From assembly GCA_944324945.1 (NCBI GenBank), contig CALUYE010000001.1:186001-250000 (forward strand): 64,000 nucleotides of DNA, in the 5' to 3' direction. The notes under the pieces are model-generated. The model saw only the letters and a program-made list of their open reading frames with translations, did no database searches and was not told the DNA's origin. Positions 10,190 through 19,126 of the stretch are shown one piece after another (the first letter of the stretch is position 1; every line of letters begins with the position of its first letter). This DNA is from Candidatus Gastranaerophilales bacterium. Lineage in GTDB: Bacteria > Cyanobacteriota > Vampirovibrionia > Gastranaerophilales > Gastranaerophilaceae. The translations under genes were made by a program, and so were the position numbers.

Positions 10190-11714
10190 AAAAATATTAA
10201 TTTCATTTATCGCTTTGAGCCTTTTATTAACAACAGCTGCCGGTTTTTGCGATGAAGATAAAAAAAATTTAGATAAGGGATTAAAGATATTTCAAAAAAA
10301 TAAAAAAGAAAAAAAAATAAAAGTAAAACCCAAAAAAATCAAAAAAGAATTCCAGCCTTCAAAAAAGGTGCAGGAAGAATATTCAATCCCGACAAATATT
10401 TATATGCCCGTCGGTGAAAAAAGCGATAAAGTCGTAAAGCTTGAAGGCGGTGTTTCAAAATCAATCGAGCTTAATATGTCCGATTGTATCGAGCTTGCTT
10501 TAATTAATAATCCTAAAATTAAAGCCGCTTATGCAAAATCGGAAATAGCAAAATATCAAAAATGGGAAACTCTTGCAGGCTATACTCCGTACTTGGATTG
10601 GTCAAGCTCCGTAAAACACAATATGCCAGATTTAAGTATGATTAGAAATTTGAAAGCAAGCGCTTTTGATAAATACGTACTTGGTACAATCAGTATAAGA
10701 CAGCTTGTTTGGGATTTCGGGTATACGCAAAATCAATATACAATTGATAAAATTGCATACGAAAGATCAAAAACAGAAATTGATTCAACGGTAAATGAGG
10801 TTGTGTGTGCGGTAAAAGATGCATATTATAACCTTGCATACGCTTTTGATAAAAAAAAGGTAGCTCAGGAAGCGCTTGATAACTACACAAAGACTTATCA
10901 TCAGGCAATGGCGTTTTGGGAAGTCGGAACAAAAACAAAAGTAGATGTTTTATTTGCGCAGACAAACATGGAAGATGCAAGAGCGCAGTTGATTTCTGCC
11001 AATAACAATATAGATATTGCATACTCGCAGCTAAATAACGCCATGGGGCTTCCATTTTCGGATCCTTATATGATAGATATTTCACTTAAATATGAGCCCG
11101 TAAGTATTACCATGAAAGAAGCGGTTGAAATTGCAAACAATTCAAGGCCCAATCTTAAAGGAACCATGTTAAGCGTTGATGAAGCCCATCAAGGGGTTAA
11201 GCTGGCATGGAAATCGTTTTTGCCGAGTATTGAGTTTCAGGCAAGCTATTCAAAAGGCGGTGTTAACAGCTGGACAGACAGGCACTGGTATGATATCGGA
11301 GGATATTTGGAATTTCCGACAGTAAATCCCGTTTTAATCAGAAATCAAATAAAAGAAGCGAAAGCATTGTATGAACAAACGCAATACGAAGCAAAAGCTC
11401 AAATAAACGATATTTATTACGAAATACAAAGCGTTTATACAAGATTAAAAGACGCAAAAGCAAGAATACCCGTTGCAAAAGTTGCCATGGATAAAGCTCA
11501 GGAAAATTACGAACTGACATCAGGCAGATATAAAGTCGGTTATGGCGATGCCATTGAATTAAAAGATGCTCAAGTAGCGCTTGTAAGTGCTAAATTGGCA
11601 TATTATCAAACAATATATGACTATAACAGCGCAAGAGCCAACCTTGAAAAATCAATAGGTCAAACCCTAAAACCTGATAGCAGCGAAGTCATTGACAATT
11701 TCCAGGATATATAA
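10182..11714 (+). CDS. TolC-like outer-membrane efflux protein (RND partner)
   Basis: Outer-membrane channel of the RND pump. A signal peptide ([18 protein letters not shown]) is followed by a Lys-rich linker of about 45 residues (dense KK pairs). Two outer-membrane-efflux repeats follow, each opening with the typical segment ([20 protein letters not shown] and [20 protein letters not shown]). The end contains [19 protein letters not shown] and [15 protein letters not shown], both typical of the second alpha-helical repeat. Its length of 510 fits the family. SD-like GGAGG lies just before the start, inside the pump gene. The basic linker after the signal peptide is shared with the next TolC paralogue and may be lineage-specific. 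Confidence 0.92.
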   Translation: MNKKILISFIALSLLLTTAAGFCDEDKKNLDKGLKIFQKNKKEKKIKVKPKKIKKEFQPSKKVQEEYSIPTNIYMPVGEKSDKVVKLEGGVSKSIELNMSDCIELALINNPKIKAAYAKSEIAKYQKWETLAGYTPYLDWSSSVKHNMPDLSMIRNLKASAFDKYVLGTISIRQLVWDFGYTQNQYTIDKIAYERSKTEIDSTVNEVVCAVKDAYYNLAYAFDKKKVAQEALDNYTKTYHQAMAFWEVGTKTKVDVLFAQTNMEDARAQLISANNNIDIAYSQLNNAMGLPFSDPYMIDISLKYEPVSITMKEAVEIANNSRPNLKGTMLSVDEAHQGVKLAWKSFLPSIEFQASYSKGGVNSWTDRHWYDIGGYLEFPTVNPVLIRNQIKEAKALYEQTQYEAKAQINDIYYEIQSVYTRLKDAKARIPVAKVAMDKAQENYELTSGRYKVGYGDAIELKDAQVALVSAKLAYYQTIYDYNSARANLEKSIGQTLKPDSSEVIDNFQDI

Positions 11715-11757
11715 TTTAATAAAAATTAGATTTTAAAAGGAACAATCGAGATAAAAA

Positions 11758-13383
11758 TTGAAAAAGATAACAACATTTTTAATAATATTTTTGTTTTTGT
11801 TTAATATGCCGCTTTCTTTTGCCATCGAAGAAAAAGACGACATTGACGCGCAAAATAATAAATGGAATATAGGAAAACTTTTTAATTTCAAAAAAAATAA
11901 AACACCAAAAGAAAAAACTCAAAAAGAACTTGAAAAACAGGCAAAAAAAGAACAAAAAAGGCTTTTAAAATCTCAAAAAAACAGACGTGTTCAGGATATT
12001 AAGCTTCCTTCCGTTACGGCCTTTGAAAAACGGCCCCATAATTTAAATGTTATGACAATTGATGATTGTGTTGAATATGCAATTGTACACAACCCCAATC
12101 TTTTTGCTTCAAGCGAGAGAATTAAAGCGGCTAAAGCAGGCGTCGGACAGGCAAGGTCAAATTATGCACCCAGATTGACAGGCAGAGTGAGCTATAATCA
12201 TAATAATACCAACGGCACGCGTGTTTCTGATTCACAGCAAAATTCCTTAGGTTTTAACGTTGGAATATCAGAGATGATATGGGATTTCGGGCGCACAACG
12301 GCGCAGATCAACATGGCAAAATATGATATTTTAAGTACGCAATACGATTACGATTTTGATATTTTGGATGTTATTTATAACGTTAAAATTAATTATTATA
12401 AAGTATTATCAGCACTTGCCTCCCTTGATATATACGAGCAATATGTAAGAATTCAAAAACTTAACTATGAACGCACAAAAGCGATGTTTGACGAGGGATT
12501 AAAATCTAAAATCGATGTTGTAAACGCGCAAGTGAATCTGACCGATGCAAGAATTCAACTTATTGAAGGCAAGCAGGCTCTTGAAGTAGCTATTATTGCC
12601 CTTCAAAATTCCATGTATTACCAGGAAGATACGGGTTTTATTGTTCAAAACACAGAAAACTTTAACTTTTTAAAAGCAGATTATAAAAGAAAAATCGAAA
12701 GCATAACGGAGGTTGCTCCCGAAGGTCATCAAATTAAAAAAACGCCCGAAGGTATGATTATGTTAACATCCGGCATTCAACACAAAGATATAATACAAAA
12801 TTTTGAATTTAAACCCCTGGTATTATCAAGAGAGGAAGCGGTTAAAGAAGCGCTTGAACTTCGCCCCGATTTAAAATCGAACGAGATGCTTGCTTTGGTT
12901 CAGGAAGAATCTTTAAAAGCAATTAAAAGACAATATGCTCCTGAAATAAACGGAGAATTAACCTGGGGTTATACAAAAAATGAATCTTATTACAATTCCC
13001 CTCTGCAATTAGGTGCAAGTATAGGAATAGGTTCAATTAACCCTTACGGTATTCACTATCAGGTAAAAGAAGGGGAAGCTTATTTAGATATTGCATATCA
13101 CAATATAAATATCGCCAAATCGGATATATTTTGGGAAGTTCAGACAAATTATATTAACATGAGAAGACTTGAGCGGATTGTGCCTTTGATGAATTTAAAA
13201 GTTAAAGCGACCCTTGAAAATTTTGAATTGGCAGACGGAAGATACAGCGTCGGTTTAAACAATTACGTTGAATTGCAGGATGCACTTGCAAACTACAACA
13301 CTTCGCAATTGAATTTTGTAGATGCGGTATTTCAATATAATGTAGCAAGAGAAACTTTGTTAAAATCCATGGGGGTTAGATGA
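11758..13383 (+). CDS. TolC-like outer-membrane efflux protein (MacAB partner)
   Basis: A second TolC paralogue of 541 residues. It starts with TTG (no in-frame ATG fits the signal peptide KKITTFLIIFLFLFNMPLSFA). A long Lys-rich linker (residues about 40-80) precedes the first repeat (IDDCVEYAIVHNPNLFASSERI) and the second (REEAVKEALELRPDLKSNEM). The C-terminal end DGRYSVGLNNYVELQDALANYNT is a family hallmark. A segment of about 60 residues between the halves (residues about 290-355) is unusually long. The stop overlaps the macA start (ATGA), tying it to the MacAB genes rather than to the upstream RND pump. Confidence 0.92.
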   Translation: MKKITTFLIIFLFLFNMPLSFAIEEKDDIDAQNNKWNIGKLFNFKKNKTPKEKTQKELEKQAKKEQKRLLKSQKNRRVQDIKLPSVTAFEKRPHNLNVMTIDDCVEYAIVHNPNLFASSERIKAAKAGVGQARSNYAPRLTGRVSYNHNNTNGTRVSDSQQNSLGFNVGISEMIWDFGRTTAQINMAKYDILSTQYDYDFDILDVIYNVKINYYKVLSALASLDIYEQYVRIQKLNYERTKAMFDEGLKSKIDVVNAQVNLTDARIQLIEGKQALEVAIIALQNSMYYQEDTGFIVQNTENFNFLKADYKRKIESITEVAPEGHQIKKTPEGMIMLTSGIQHKDIIQNFEFKPLVLSREEAVKEALELRPDLKSNEMLALVQEESLKAIKRQYAPEINGELTWGYTKNESYYNSPLQLGASIGIGSINPYGIHYQVKEGEAYLDIAYHNINIAKSDIFWEVQTNYINMRRLERIVPLMNLKVKATLENFELADGRYSVGLNNYVELQDALANYNTSQLNFVDAVFQYNVARETLLKSMGVR

Positions 13384-14525
13384 AGAAAAAATATATAATA
13401 GCACTAATAGCGGCATTTGTTGCTTTGATAGTTTTATTTATAATAATAAAAAGCAATTCCGTTAAATATATCACAAAAGAAGTAACAAAAGAAACAATAA
13501 CCCAATATGTTGAAGCGTCGGGAACAATTAAACCCATTAACACAATTCAGGTAGGTACGCAGGTATCGGGAACCGTTGCAAAAATATACGTTGATTACAA
13601 CTCCCAGGTTAAAAAAGGCGACTTGCTTGCAGAATTGGATCCCAGTTTGTTTCAGGCAAATGTCGATCAGTCAAGCGCTAAATTAAATAACGCAAAAGCT
13701 ACCTATGCTAAAATTAAAGCTACTCTTGCATATAAAAAGAACAATTACGAACGCTACAGACACTTATATCAGAAAAATTACGTATCAAAAGACGATGTTG
13801 AACTTGCTCAGTCAAATTATCTTCAAACAAAAGCGGAACTTGATGCCGCTATTGCTGAAGTAAACGCTGCAAGTGCAAGTTTAAACAACAATCTGACAAA
13901 TTTACGCTATTCAAAAATAGCTTCCCCTGTTGACGGTACGGTTATTTCAAGGGCGGTAGATGTCGGCCAGACGGTTGCTGCAAGCTTTAATACCCCGACA
14001 TTGTTTGAAGTGGCGCAAGATTTAACAAAAATGCATATTGAAACAAGCGTTTCAGAAGCCGACATAGGAAAAATTGAAGTAGGACAGGATGCGCAATACA
14101 CTCTTGACGGCTATCAGGATAAAATATTTAAAGGAAAAGTTACCCAGGTTCGTCTTGCTTCAACAACAACAAATAATGTTGTAACTTATACCGTTATTAT
14201 TTCCGTTGATAATAGCGAAGGTTATGCAATCCCGGGCATGAGTGCAAACGTTTCAATAATAACAGATGAAGTAAAAGATGCGCTTTGCGTTCCAAATATT
14301 GCTCTTAAATTTACTCCCGAAACAAGCGGCAAAAAATATGAAAAACAGGGAATCTGGATTTTGACAAAATCGGGATTAAAACGCTATAACGTTGAAATCG
14401 GAGCAAGCGATGATACTAAAGTTCAGATTATTTCAAAAGAAATTAAAGAAAAAGATAAAGTCGTAATCGGTATGACAGGTCAAAAGAAAAAGGCGGCAAA
14501 TGCTATGCGCCGTCCTCCGCTGTAG
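13380..14525 (+). CDS. macA: MacA-like periplasmic adaptor
   Basis: Adaptor linking the MacB ABC transporter to TolC. The 381-residue protein has an N-terminal membrane helix (IIALIAAFVALIVLFIII), a barrel-sandwich start (EASGTIKPINTIQVGTQVSG), a long alpha-hairpin (residues about 90-165), the second lipoyl half (IASPVDGTVISRAVDVGQTVAA) and a beta-barrel (AIPGMSANVSIIT). The start overlaps the preceding TolC stop as ATGA, and the MacB ATPase gene begins 8 bases downstream. MacAB-TolC exports macrolides, lipoproteins, siderophores or peptides in known bacteria; the cargo here is unknown. Confidence 0.92.
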   Translation: MKKKYIIALIAAFVALIVLFIIIKSNSVKYITKEVTKETITQYVEASGTIKPINTIQVGTQVSGTVAKIYVDYNSQVKKGDLLAELDPSLFQANVDQSSAKLNNAKATYAKIKATLAYKKNNYERYRHLYQKNYVSKDDVELAQSNYLQTKAELDAAIAEVNAASASLNNNLTNLRYSKIASPVDGTVISRAVDVGQTVAASFNTPTLFEVAQDLTKMHIETSVSEADIGKIEVGQDAQYTLDGYQDKIFKGKVTQVRLASTTTNNVVTYTVIISVDNSEGYAIPGMSANVSIITDEVKDALCVPNIALKFTPETSGKKYEKQGIWILTKSGLKRYNVEIGASDDTKVQIISKEIKEKDKVVIGMTGQKKKAANAMRRPPL

Positions 14526-14533
14526 GAGTAAAT

Positions 14534-15250
14534 ATGCCACTTATCGAAGTCAGAAACGCAGTTAAAACATATCAAATGGGAGATGAAACTTTTTACGCAC
14601 TCCATGGGGTTTCTTTTTCTATTGAAAAAGGTGAATTTGTTGCAATTATGGGTGCATCAGGTTCAGGCAAATCAACCTGTATGAATATGTTAGGGGCACT
14701 CGATAAACCCACAAGCGGAGAATATTATTTAGACGGTGTTGATGTATTTTCTCTTAACAGTGATGAATTATCTGATATCAGAAATAATAAAATAGGTTTT
14801 GTGTTTCAAGGATTTAATTTAATTTCAAGAACAAGCGCTATCGATAATGTGGCGTTACCTATGATATATAAAGGAATAGCGGAAGAAGAAAGATATAAAA
14901 GAGCTAAAGAAGCGCTTAAAATCGTAGGTCTTGATTCAAAAGAAAATAACATGCCTTCTCAAATGTCAGGCGGGCAACAACAAAGGGTTGCAATTGCAAG
15001 AGCAATCGTAAACGATGCGCCTTTAATTTTAGCCGACGAACCCACGGGTAACTTAGATACCAAAACAAGTATTGATGTTATGGAATTTTTTGTAAATTTA
15101 AACGAAAAGTTAAATAAAACAATAGTTTTAGTAACACACGAACCCGATATAGCGGAATATACAAAAAGAATAATAAAATTTAAAGACGGAAAGATAGTCT
15201 CCGATTTACTAAAGGAAGACTGGTTAAAACAAAAAACAAGAGAAACATAA
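14534..15250 (+). CDS. macB: MacB/LolD-type ABC transporter ATPase
   Basis: ATP-binding subunit, 238 residues. Walker A is GASGSGKS, the Q-loop lies in IGFVFQGFNLI, the ABC signature is MSGGQQQRV, Walker B with catalytic Glu is LILADEPTGNLD, and the H-loop lies in VLVTHEPD. E. coli MacB is a single ATPase-permease chain; here ATPase and permease are separate genes 4 bases apart, as in many non-proteobacterial lineages. TAGGAG precedes the start. LolD-like ATPases look alike; the MacA neighbour decides the call. Confidence 0.93.
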   Translation: MPLIEVRNAVKTYQMGDETFYALHGVSFSIEKGEFVAIMGASGSGKSTCMNMLGALDKPTSGEYYLDGVDVFSLNSDELSDIRNNKIGFVFQGFNLISRTSAIDNVALPMIYKGIAEEERYKRAKEALKIVGLDSKENNMPSQMSGGQQQRVAIARAIVNDAPLILADEPTGNLDTKTSIDVMEFFVNLNEKLNKTIVLVTHEPDIAEYTKRIIKFKDGKIVSDLLKEDWLKQKTRET

Positions 15251-15254
15251 ATAT

Positions 15255-16481
15255 ATGATAGATTTTAAATCAACATTTAAAATAGCAATCAATTCTCTAA
15301 AAGTCAACAAAATGCGCTCTGCTTTGACTTCATTAGGGATTATCATAGGCGTTGCAGCGGTAATCGTTATGCTTGCAATAGGATCGGGAGCCAATAAACA
15401 GGTTCAGGAAAACATGGAATCTATGGGTTCTAACCTTTTAACCATACGTTCCGCAACCGCTAAAACAGGCGGTGTTTCAATGGGTATAGGTTCAAAGCCG
15501 ACCTTGAGCTTAAAAGATGCCGCAGCAATTCAAAAGCAGGCAAGAGGAATTGAAGCTGTTGCCCCTGTTGTAAATTCTACAAGCCAGTTAATGTATGGCA
15601 ATCAAAACTGGCAAACGACGGTATACGGCGTTACAAATTCATATTTGTACATTAAAAATTATGAAATTGAACTCGGGCACTCTTTTTCAATAAACGATAA
15701 CTTAAACGCCGCAAAAGTCGCTCTTATCGGTTCAACGGTTGAAACGGAACTGTTTGGAGACGTTAACCCCATAGGTAAAACAATAAGAGTAGGGAATGTT
15801 CCTTTTAAAGTCATAGGAACTCTAAAAACCAAAGGTCAACAAGGGCCCATGGATCAGGATGATTTAATTTTAATACCCGTTACAACTGCTCAAAGGAAGC
15901 TTTTTGGAACGGATTTCCCCGGTTCCGTTAATCAAATTGTTGCAAAGGCAAAGTCTTTAGAAGATTCAAACATTGCTCAAAGCGATATCGAAGAAATATT
16001 AAGAACAAGACACAATCTTGGTAAAACTCAGGAAGACGATTTTAAAATCAGAAACAGTGCGGAATTTCAGGAAAGAATGAAATCAACCGTTCAAACTTTT
16101 GCTATTTTATTGGCTTCGATTGCTTCGGTTTCGCTTGTTGTAGGCGGTATCGGGATTATGAATATCATGCTTGTATCCGTAACGGAACGCACGAAAGAAA
16201 TAGGAATCCGTATGGCAATCGGAGCAAGAGCGCATGATATAAGAATACAATTTTTAATAGAAGCCCTTGTTTTATCTTTAATAGGCGGAATTATAGGAAT
16301 TATAGCGGGAATTATAATAGCACTTTTAGTTGGTGTTATTTTTAACACAAAAATTTTAATAACTATCCCGCCGATTCTTCTTTCTTTCTGCTTTTCCGGG
16401 CTTGTCGGGATAGGTTTCGGTTATTACCCCGCCCATAAAGCTTCCCTGTTAAACCCGATAGATGCTCTAAGATACGAATAA
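15255..16481 (+). CDS. macB: MacB-type ABC transporter permease (FtsX-like)
   Basis: Permease half of the MacAB system, 408 residues. The first helix follows MRSALTSLGIIIGVAAVIVMLAIG. A large periplasmic domain (residues about 55-275) comes next. Then come three C-terminal FtsX helices, including the signature VVGGIGIMNIMLVSVTERTKEIGIRMAIGA and the end PAHKASLLNPIDALRYE. This is the mechanotransmission topology (4 helices). It ends the four-gene operon. The convergent ribbon-helix-helix gene abuts its stop codon with no space between. Confidence 0.93.
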   Translation: MIDFKSTFKIAINSLKVNKMRSALTSLGIIIGVAAVIVMLAIGSGANKQVQENMESMGSNLLTIRSATAKTGGVSMGIGSKPTLSLKDAAAIQKQARGIEAVAPVVNSTSQLMYGNQNWQTTVYGVTNSYLYIKNYEIELGHSFSINDNLNAAKVALIGSTVETELFGDVNPIGKTIRVGNVPFKVIGTLKTKGQQGPMDQDDLILIPVTTAQRKLFGTDFPGSVNQIVAKAKSLEDSNIAQSDIEEILRTRHNLGKTQEDDFKIRNSAEFQERMKSTVQTFAILLASIASVSLVVGGIGIMNIMLVSVTERTKEIGIRMAIGARAHDIRIQFLIEALVLSLIGGIIGIIAGIIIALLVGVIFNTKILITIPPILLSFCFSGLVGIGFGYYPAHKASLLNPIDALRYE

Positions 16482-16646
16482 CTATTCTTTATAATTGTTT
16501 AGGGCATATTCAATACACTGAACAATAAGCTCATTTCTGCTTATGTCAACTTTAGATGAAACTTCATCTATTGATTTTAGTAAATCTATATCTAATCTTA
16601 TGCTTATTACCGTTTTTTCCTGTTTTAAAGGTTTGAAATCTTTCAT
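16482..16646 (-). CDS. Ribbon-helix-helix DNA-binding protein (54 aa)
   Basis: A small gene found by reading the minus strand between macB and the glycosyltransferase. It encodes 54 residues starting MKDFKPLKQEKTVISIRLD. The segment TVISIRLDIDLLKSIDEV fits the beta strand and first helix of the Arc/CopG/MetJ fold, and ISRNELIVQCIEYALNNY fits the second helix. RHH proteins bind short inverted repeats as dimers and often act as antitoxins or repressors; no toxin gene is adjacent. No clear Shine-Dalgarno sequence is visible. It ends directly against the macB stop. A candidate operator is in its upstream region (16709-16729). Confidence 0.7.
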   Translation of the reverse strand: MKDFKPLKQEKTVISIRLDIDLLKSIDEVSSKVDISRNELIVQCIEYALNNYKE

Positions 16647-16708
16647 AATTAAATATAATTGTATTTAAATAAAATGGTTTTATATATATTTAATTTTATA
16701 TTATAAAT

Positions 16709-16729
16709 TGTATTCACTTTTAGAATACA
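16709..16729. promoter_or_regulatory. Inverted repeat in the RHH / glycosyltransferase divergent region
   Basis: TGTATTC and GAATACA form 7-bp arms with a 7-base spacer, midway between the divergent RHH and glycosyltransferase genes. It is a plausible operator for the adjacent RHH protein (inference). The surrounding DNA is extremely AT-rich, so chance repeats are possible, but these arms contain G and C. Confidence 0.4.
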
Positions 16730-16776
16730 TTATGTTATTATTTCAATAAATTATACACAAAGAGAATATTAAATTA

Positions 16777-17793
16777 ATGCCACTAAACACTACTTGTAAA
16801 ATTTCAATAATCATACCCGTATATAATGCAGGGCAATATTTAAGCCAGTGTCTTGATTCTTTATTAAAACAGACATTAAGGGAAATAGAAATAATATGCG
16901 TAAATGACGGTTCAAGCGATAATTCTTTTGAAATTTTGAAACACTATAAGACAAAAGACGAAAGAATAATAATCATTAATCAAAACAATCAAGGTCAGGG
17001 AAGCGCAAGAAATCGCGCAATTGATATTTCAAAAGGAGAATATATTGCTTTTGTTGATCCGGATGATTGGGTTGAAGATAATATGTTTGAATATATGTAT
17101 CAAAAAGCAAAAGAAAATAACTGTGATGTTGTTTATTGCGATTATAAAGTTTATTTTGAAGAAACAAAAAAATTTTTTCTTGATTACACTTTAAAAAAAA
17201 TTTTAAAACAGGATGCGAAATTTTCTTCAAAAGACATAAAGAAATATTATCTTATAGGAATTCCAAACTACGCATGGAATAAAATTTATAAAAGGCAATT
17301 TATTTTAGATAACAATATAAGATTTTCAAACTATAAAATGAAAGAGGATAATTTATTTTCAATAAAAGTTAGATTACTAAGCAAGAATAATTATTACTGC
17401 GCCAAAAGTTTTTATAATTACAGAAAATACAAAAGAACAAGAGAATATTATTTATATTCTCACATCCCAATCGAAAAATTAATTAAAGAAATAGATAACT
17501 TACTTAAAGAACTTGATTTAAAAGAAAAATTAAATACCCAATTCAGTAACTACATTGTTCTTGTATGCGGAGCGGAATATAACAATTTAAAAAAAGAACA
17601 GGAAGAATTTCTTTTATACTTAAAAAATAAACTGCTTACAAAAAACCAGTATAAATTATTCAGCGATAATTTTTATAATAAATTTAATTTAAAATCAATA
17701 TTTTCAATAAGAGATACAATAAATAAAGAGCATAAAATTATTACACTTTTTGCAATCAAAATAAAACTAAGAAACAAATCGGCAATTTGCTAA
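16777..17793 (+). CDS. Family 2 glycosyltransferase
   Basis: GT-A fold glycosyltransferase, 338 residues. The N-terminal domain reads ISIIIPVYNAGQYLSQCLDS, with the nucleotide-sugar motifs VNDGSSDNS and NQGQGSARNRAI and the metal-binding DxD-type motif FVDPDDW. The C-terminal third is Lys/Asn/Tyr-rich and not diagnostic. Such enzymes build LPS, capsule or glycan chains; the acceptor cannot be told. No clear SD precedes the ATG. It stands alone between macB and pgk, not inside a polysaccharide cluster. A lysine- and AT-rich composition suggests faster evolution than its neighbours. Confidence 0.88.
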   Translation: MPLNTTCKISIIIPVYNAGQYLSQCLDSLLKQTLREIEIICVNDGSSDNSFEILKHYKTKDERIIIINQNNQGQGSARNRAIDISKGEYIAFVDPDDWVEDNMFEYMYQKAKENNCDVVYCDYKVYFEETKKFFLDYTLKKILKQDAKFSSKDIKKYYLIGIPNYAWNKIYKRQFILDNNIRFSNYKMKEDNLFSIKVRLLSKNNYYCAKSFYNYRKYKRTREYYLYSHIPIEKLIKEIDNLLKELDLKEKLNTQFSNYIVLVCGAEYNNLKKEQEEFLLYLKNKLLTKNQYKLFSDNFYNKFNLKSIFSIRDTINKEHKIITLFAIKIKLRNKSAIC

Positions 17794-17871
17794 ATATCAA
17801 TTACTTATTGAACAATATTTTTCTTTAGTTTAAAATTACCTTGTTAAACCATTTTAATAAGGAGTTTAGAT

Positions 17872-19071
17872 ATGAAAAAATCCATTAAAGATTTAGGGGA
17901 CATCAAAGGAAAACGCGCATTAGTCCGCGTAGATGTTAATGTTCCTCTTGATGAAAACCATAACGTAACGGATGATACCAGAATTCAGGCAATTTTACCA
18001 ACGGTTAATTATCTAAAAGATAAAGGAGCTAAAGTTATCTTAATGGCCCACCTTGGACGCCCGAAAGGCGAAGTTAAACCGGAATTCAGCTTAGAACCCG
18101 TTGCAAAATATTTATCTAAACTTTTAGGAGAAGATGTTTTATTTGTTAAATCTCTTGTAGGGCAAGGTGCAGATAAAGAATTGGAAGCACTAAAAGACGG
18201 CCAGGTTGCACTTCTTGAAAATATCAGATTCTATAAAGCAGAAGAAGCAAAAGATGACGATATGACATTTGCAAAAGAACTTGCAAAATTGGGTGATTTC
18301 TACGTAAACGACGCATTCGGCGCAGCCCACAGAAAACACACCTCAACCGCTAAACTTGCGATGATTCTAAAACCTGCCGTTTCAGGCCTTTTAATGGAAA
18401 AAGAATTAAGATGCTTAGGCAACGCTTTAAATAATCCTTCTCATCCTTTTACGGCAATTGTCGGCGGCGCTAAAGTTTCAACAAAAATCGGCGTTTTGGA
18501 AAATTTAATCGACAAAGTTGATAACCTAATCATAGGCGGCGGTATGGCATATACCTTCGTTAAAGCAAACGGAGGTAAAATCGGTAATTCAATCTGCGAA
18601 GATGATCAAATGGATACAGCACGCGCAATTGAAGCAAAAGCTAAAGCAAAAGGCGTTAAACTGGTTCTAGCTACGGATGTTTTAGCAACAAACGATTTTT
18701 CAGGAAACGGCGAAAATAAAGTAGTTCCTGTAAACAATATCCCCGACGGCTTTGAAGGAGTTGATGCAGGCCCTGAAACCCAAAAAGCTTTCGAAGAAGT
18801 TATCAAAACTTCCAAAACAATATTAATGAACGGTCCTGTCGGTGCTTTTGAAAATCCTAAATTCGCTCAAGGTACAAAAGCTGTTCTAAATGCAGTTGTA
18901 GAAGCAACCAAAAACGGAGCAACATCAGTAATCGGCGGCGGAGATTCCGTAAGCGCCGCTAAAAAATTCTGCAACGCCTCCGATTTCACCCACGTCTCCA
19001 CCGGCGGCGGCGCCTCCCTTGAATTCATAGAAGGCAAAATCCTACCGGGCGTAGACGCTTTGGATGATTAA
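17872..19071 (+). CDS. pgk: Phosphoglycerate kinase
   Basis: Glycolytic enzyme that transfers phosphate from 1,3-bisphosphoglycerate to ADP. Full length at 399 residues. Seen: ALVRVDVNVPLDE (PGK signature), substrate-binding HLGRPKG, YVNDAFGAAHRKHTST, the hinge region GGAKVSTKIGVLENL, and the nucleotide-binding C-terminus VIGGGDSVSAAKKF plus STGGGASLEFIEGK. AAGGAG precedes the ATG. The last 170 bases are markedly C-rich compared with the rest of the gene (see findings). A strong bidirectional terminator follows. Confidence 0.97.
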   Translation: MKKSIKDLGDIKGKRALVRVDVNVPLDENHNVTDDTRIQAILPTVNYLKDKGAKVILMAHLGRPKGEVKPEFSLEPVAKYLSKLLGEDVLFVKSLVGQGADKELEALKDGQVALLENIRFYKAEEAKDDDMTFAKELAKLGDFYVNDAFGAAHRKHTSTAKLAMILKPAVSGLLMEKELRCLGNALNNPSHPFTAIVGGAKVSTKIGVLENLIDKVDNLIIGGGMAYTFVKANGGKIGNSICEDDQMDTARAIEAKAKAKGVKLVLATDVLATNDFSGNGENKVVPVNNIPDGFEGVDAGPETQKAFEEVIKTSKTILMNGPVGAFENPKFAQGTKAVLNAVVEATKNGATSVIGGGDSVSAAKKFCNASDFTHVSTGGGASLEFIEGKILPGVDALDD

Positions 19072-19089
19072 TTATAAAGTATAAAGTAT

Positions 19090-19126
19090 AATAAATAGGC
19101 ACTACATAATGTAGTGCCTATTTATT
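19090..19126. terminator. Bidirectional intrinsic terminator between pgk and carB
   Basis: A 16-bp perfect stem (19090-19105 with 19111-19126) has a 5-base loop. Core arms are GGCACTAC and GTAGTGCC, flanked by A and T runs on both sides, so it can stop transcription from either direction. It overlaps the carB stop codon. Confidence 0.9.

Noticed and set aside
16482-16646. Toxin-antitoxin module
   Set aside because: The RHH gene has no adjacent toxin-like frame; neighbours are macB and a glycosyltransferase.
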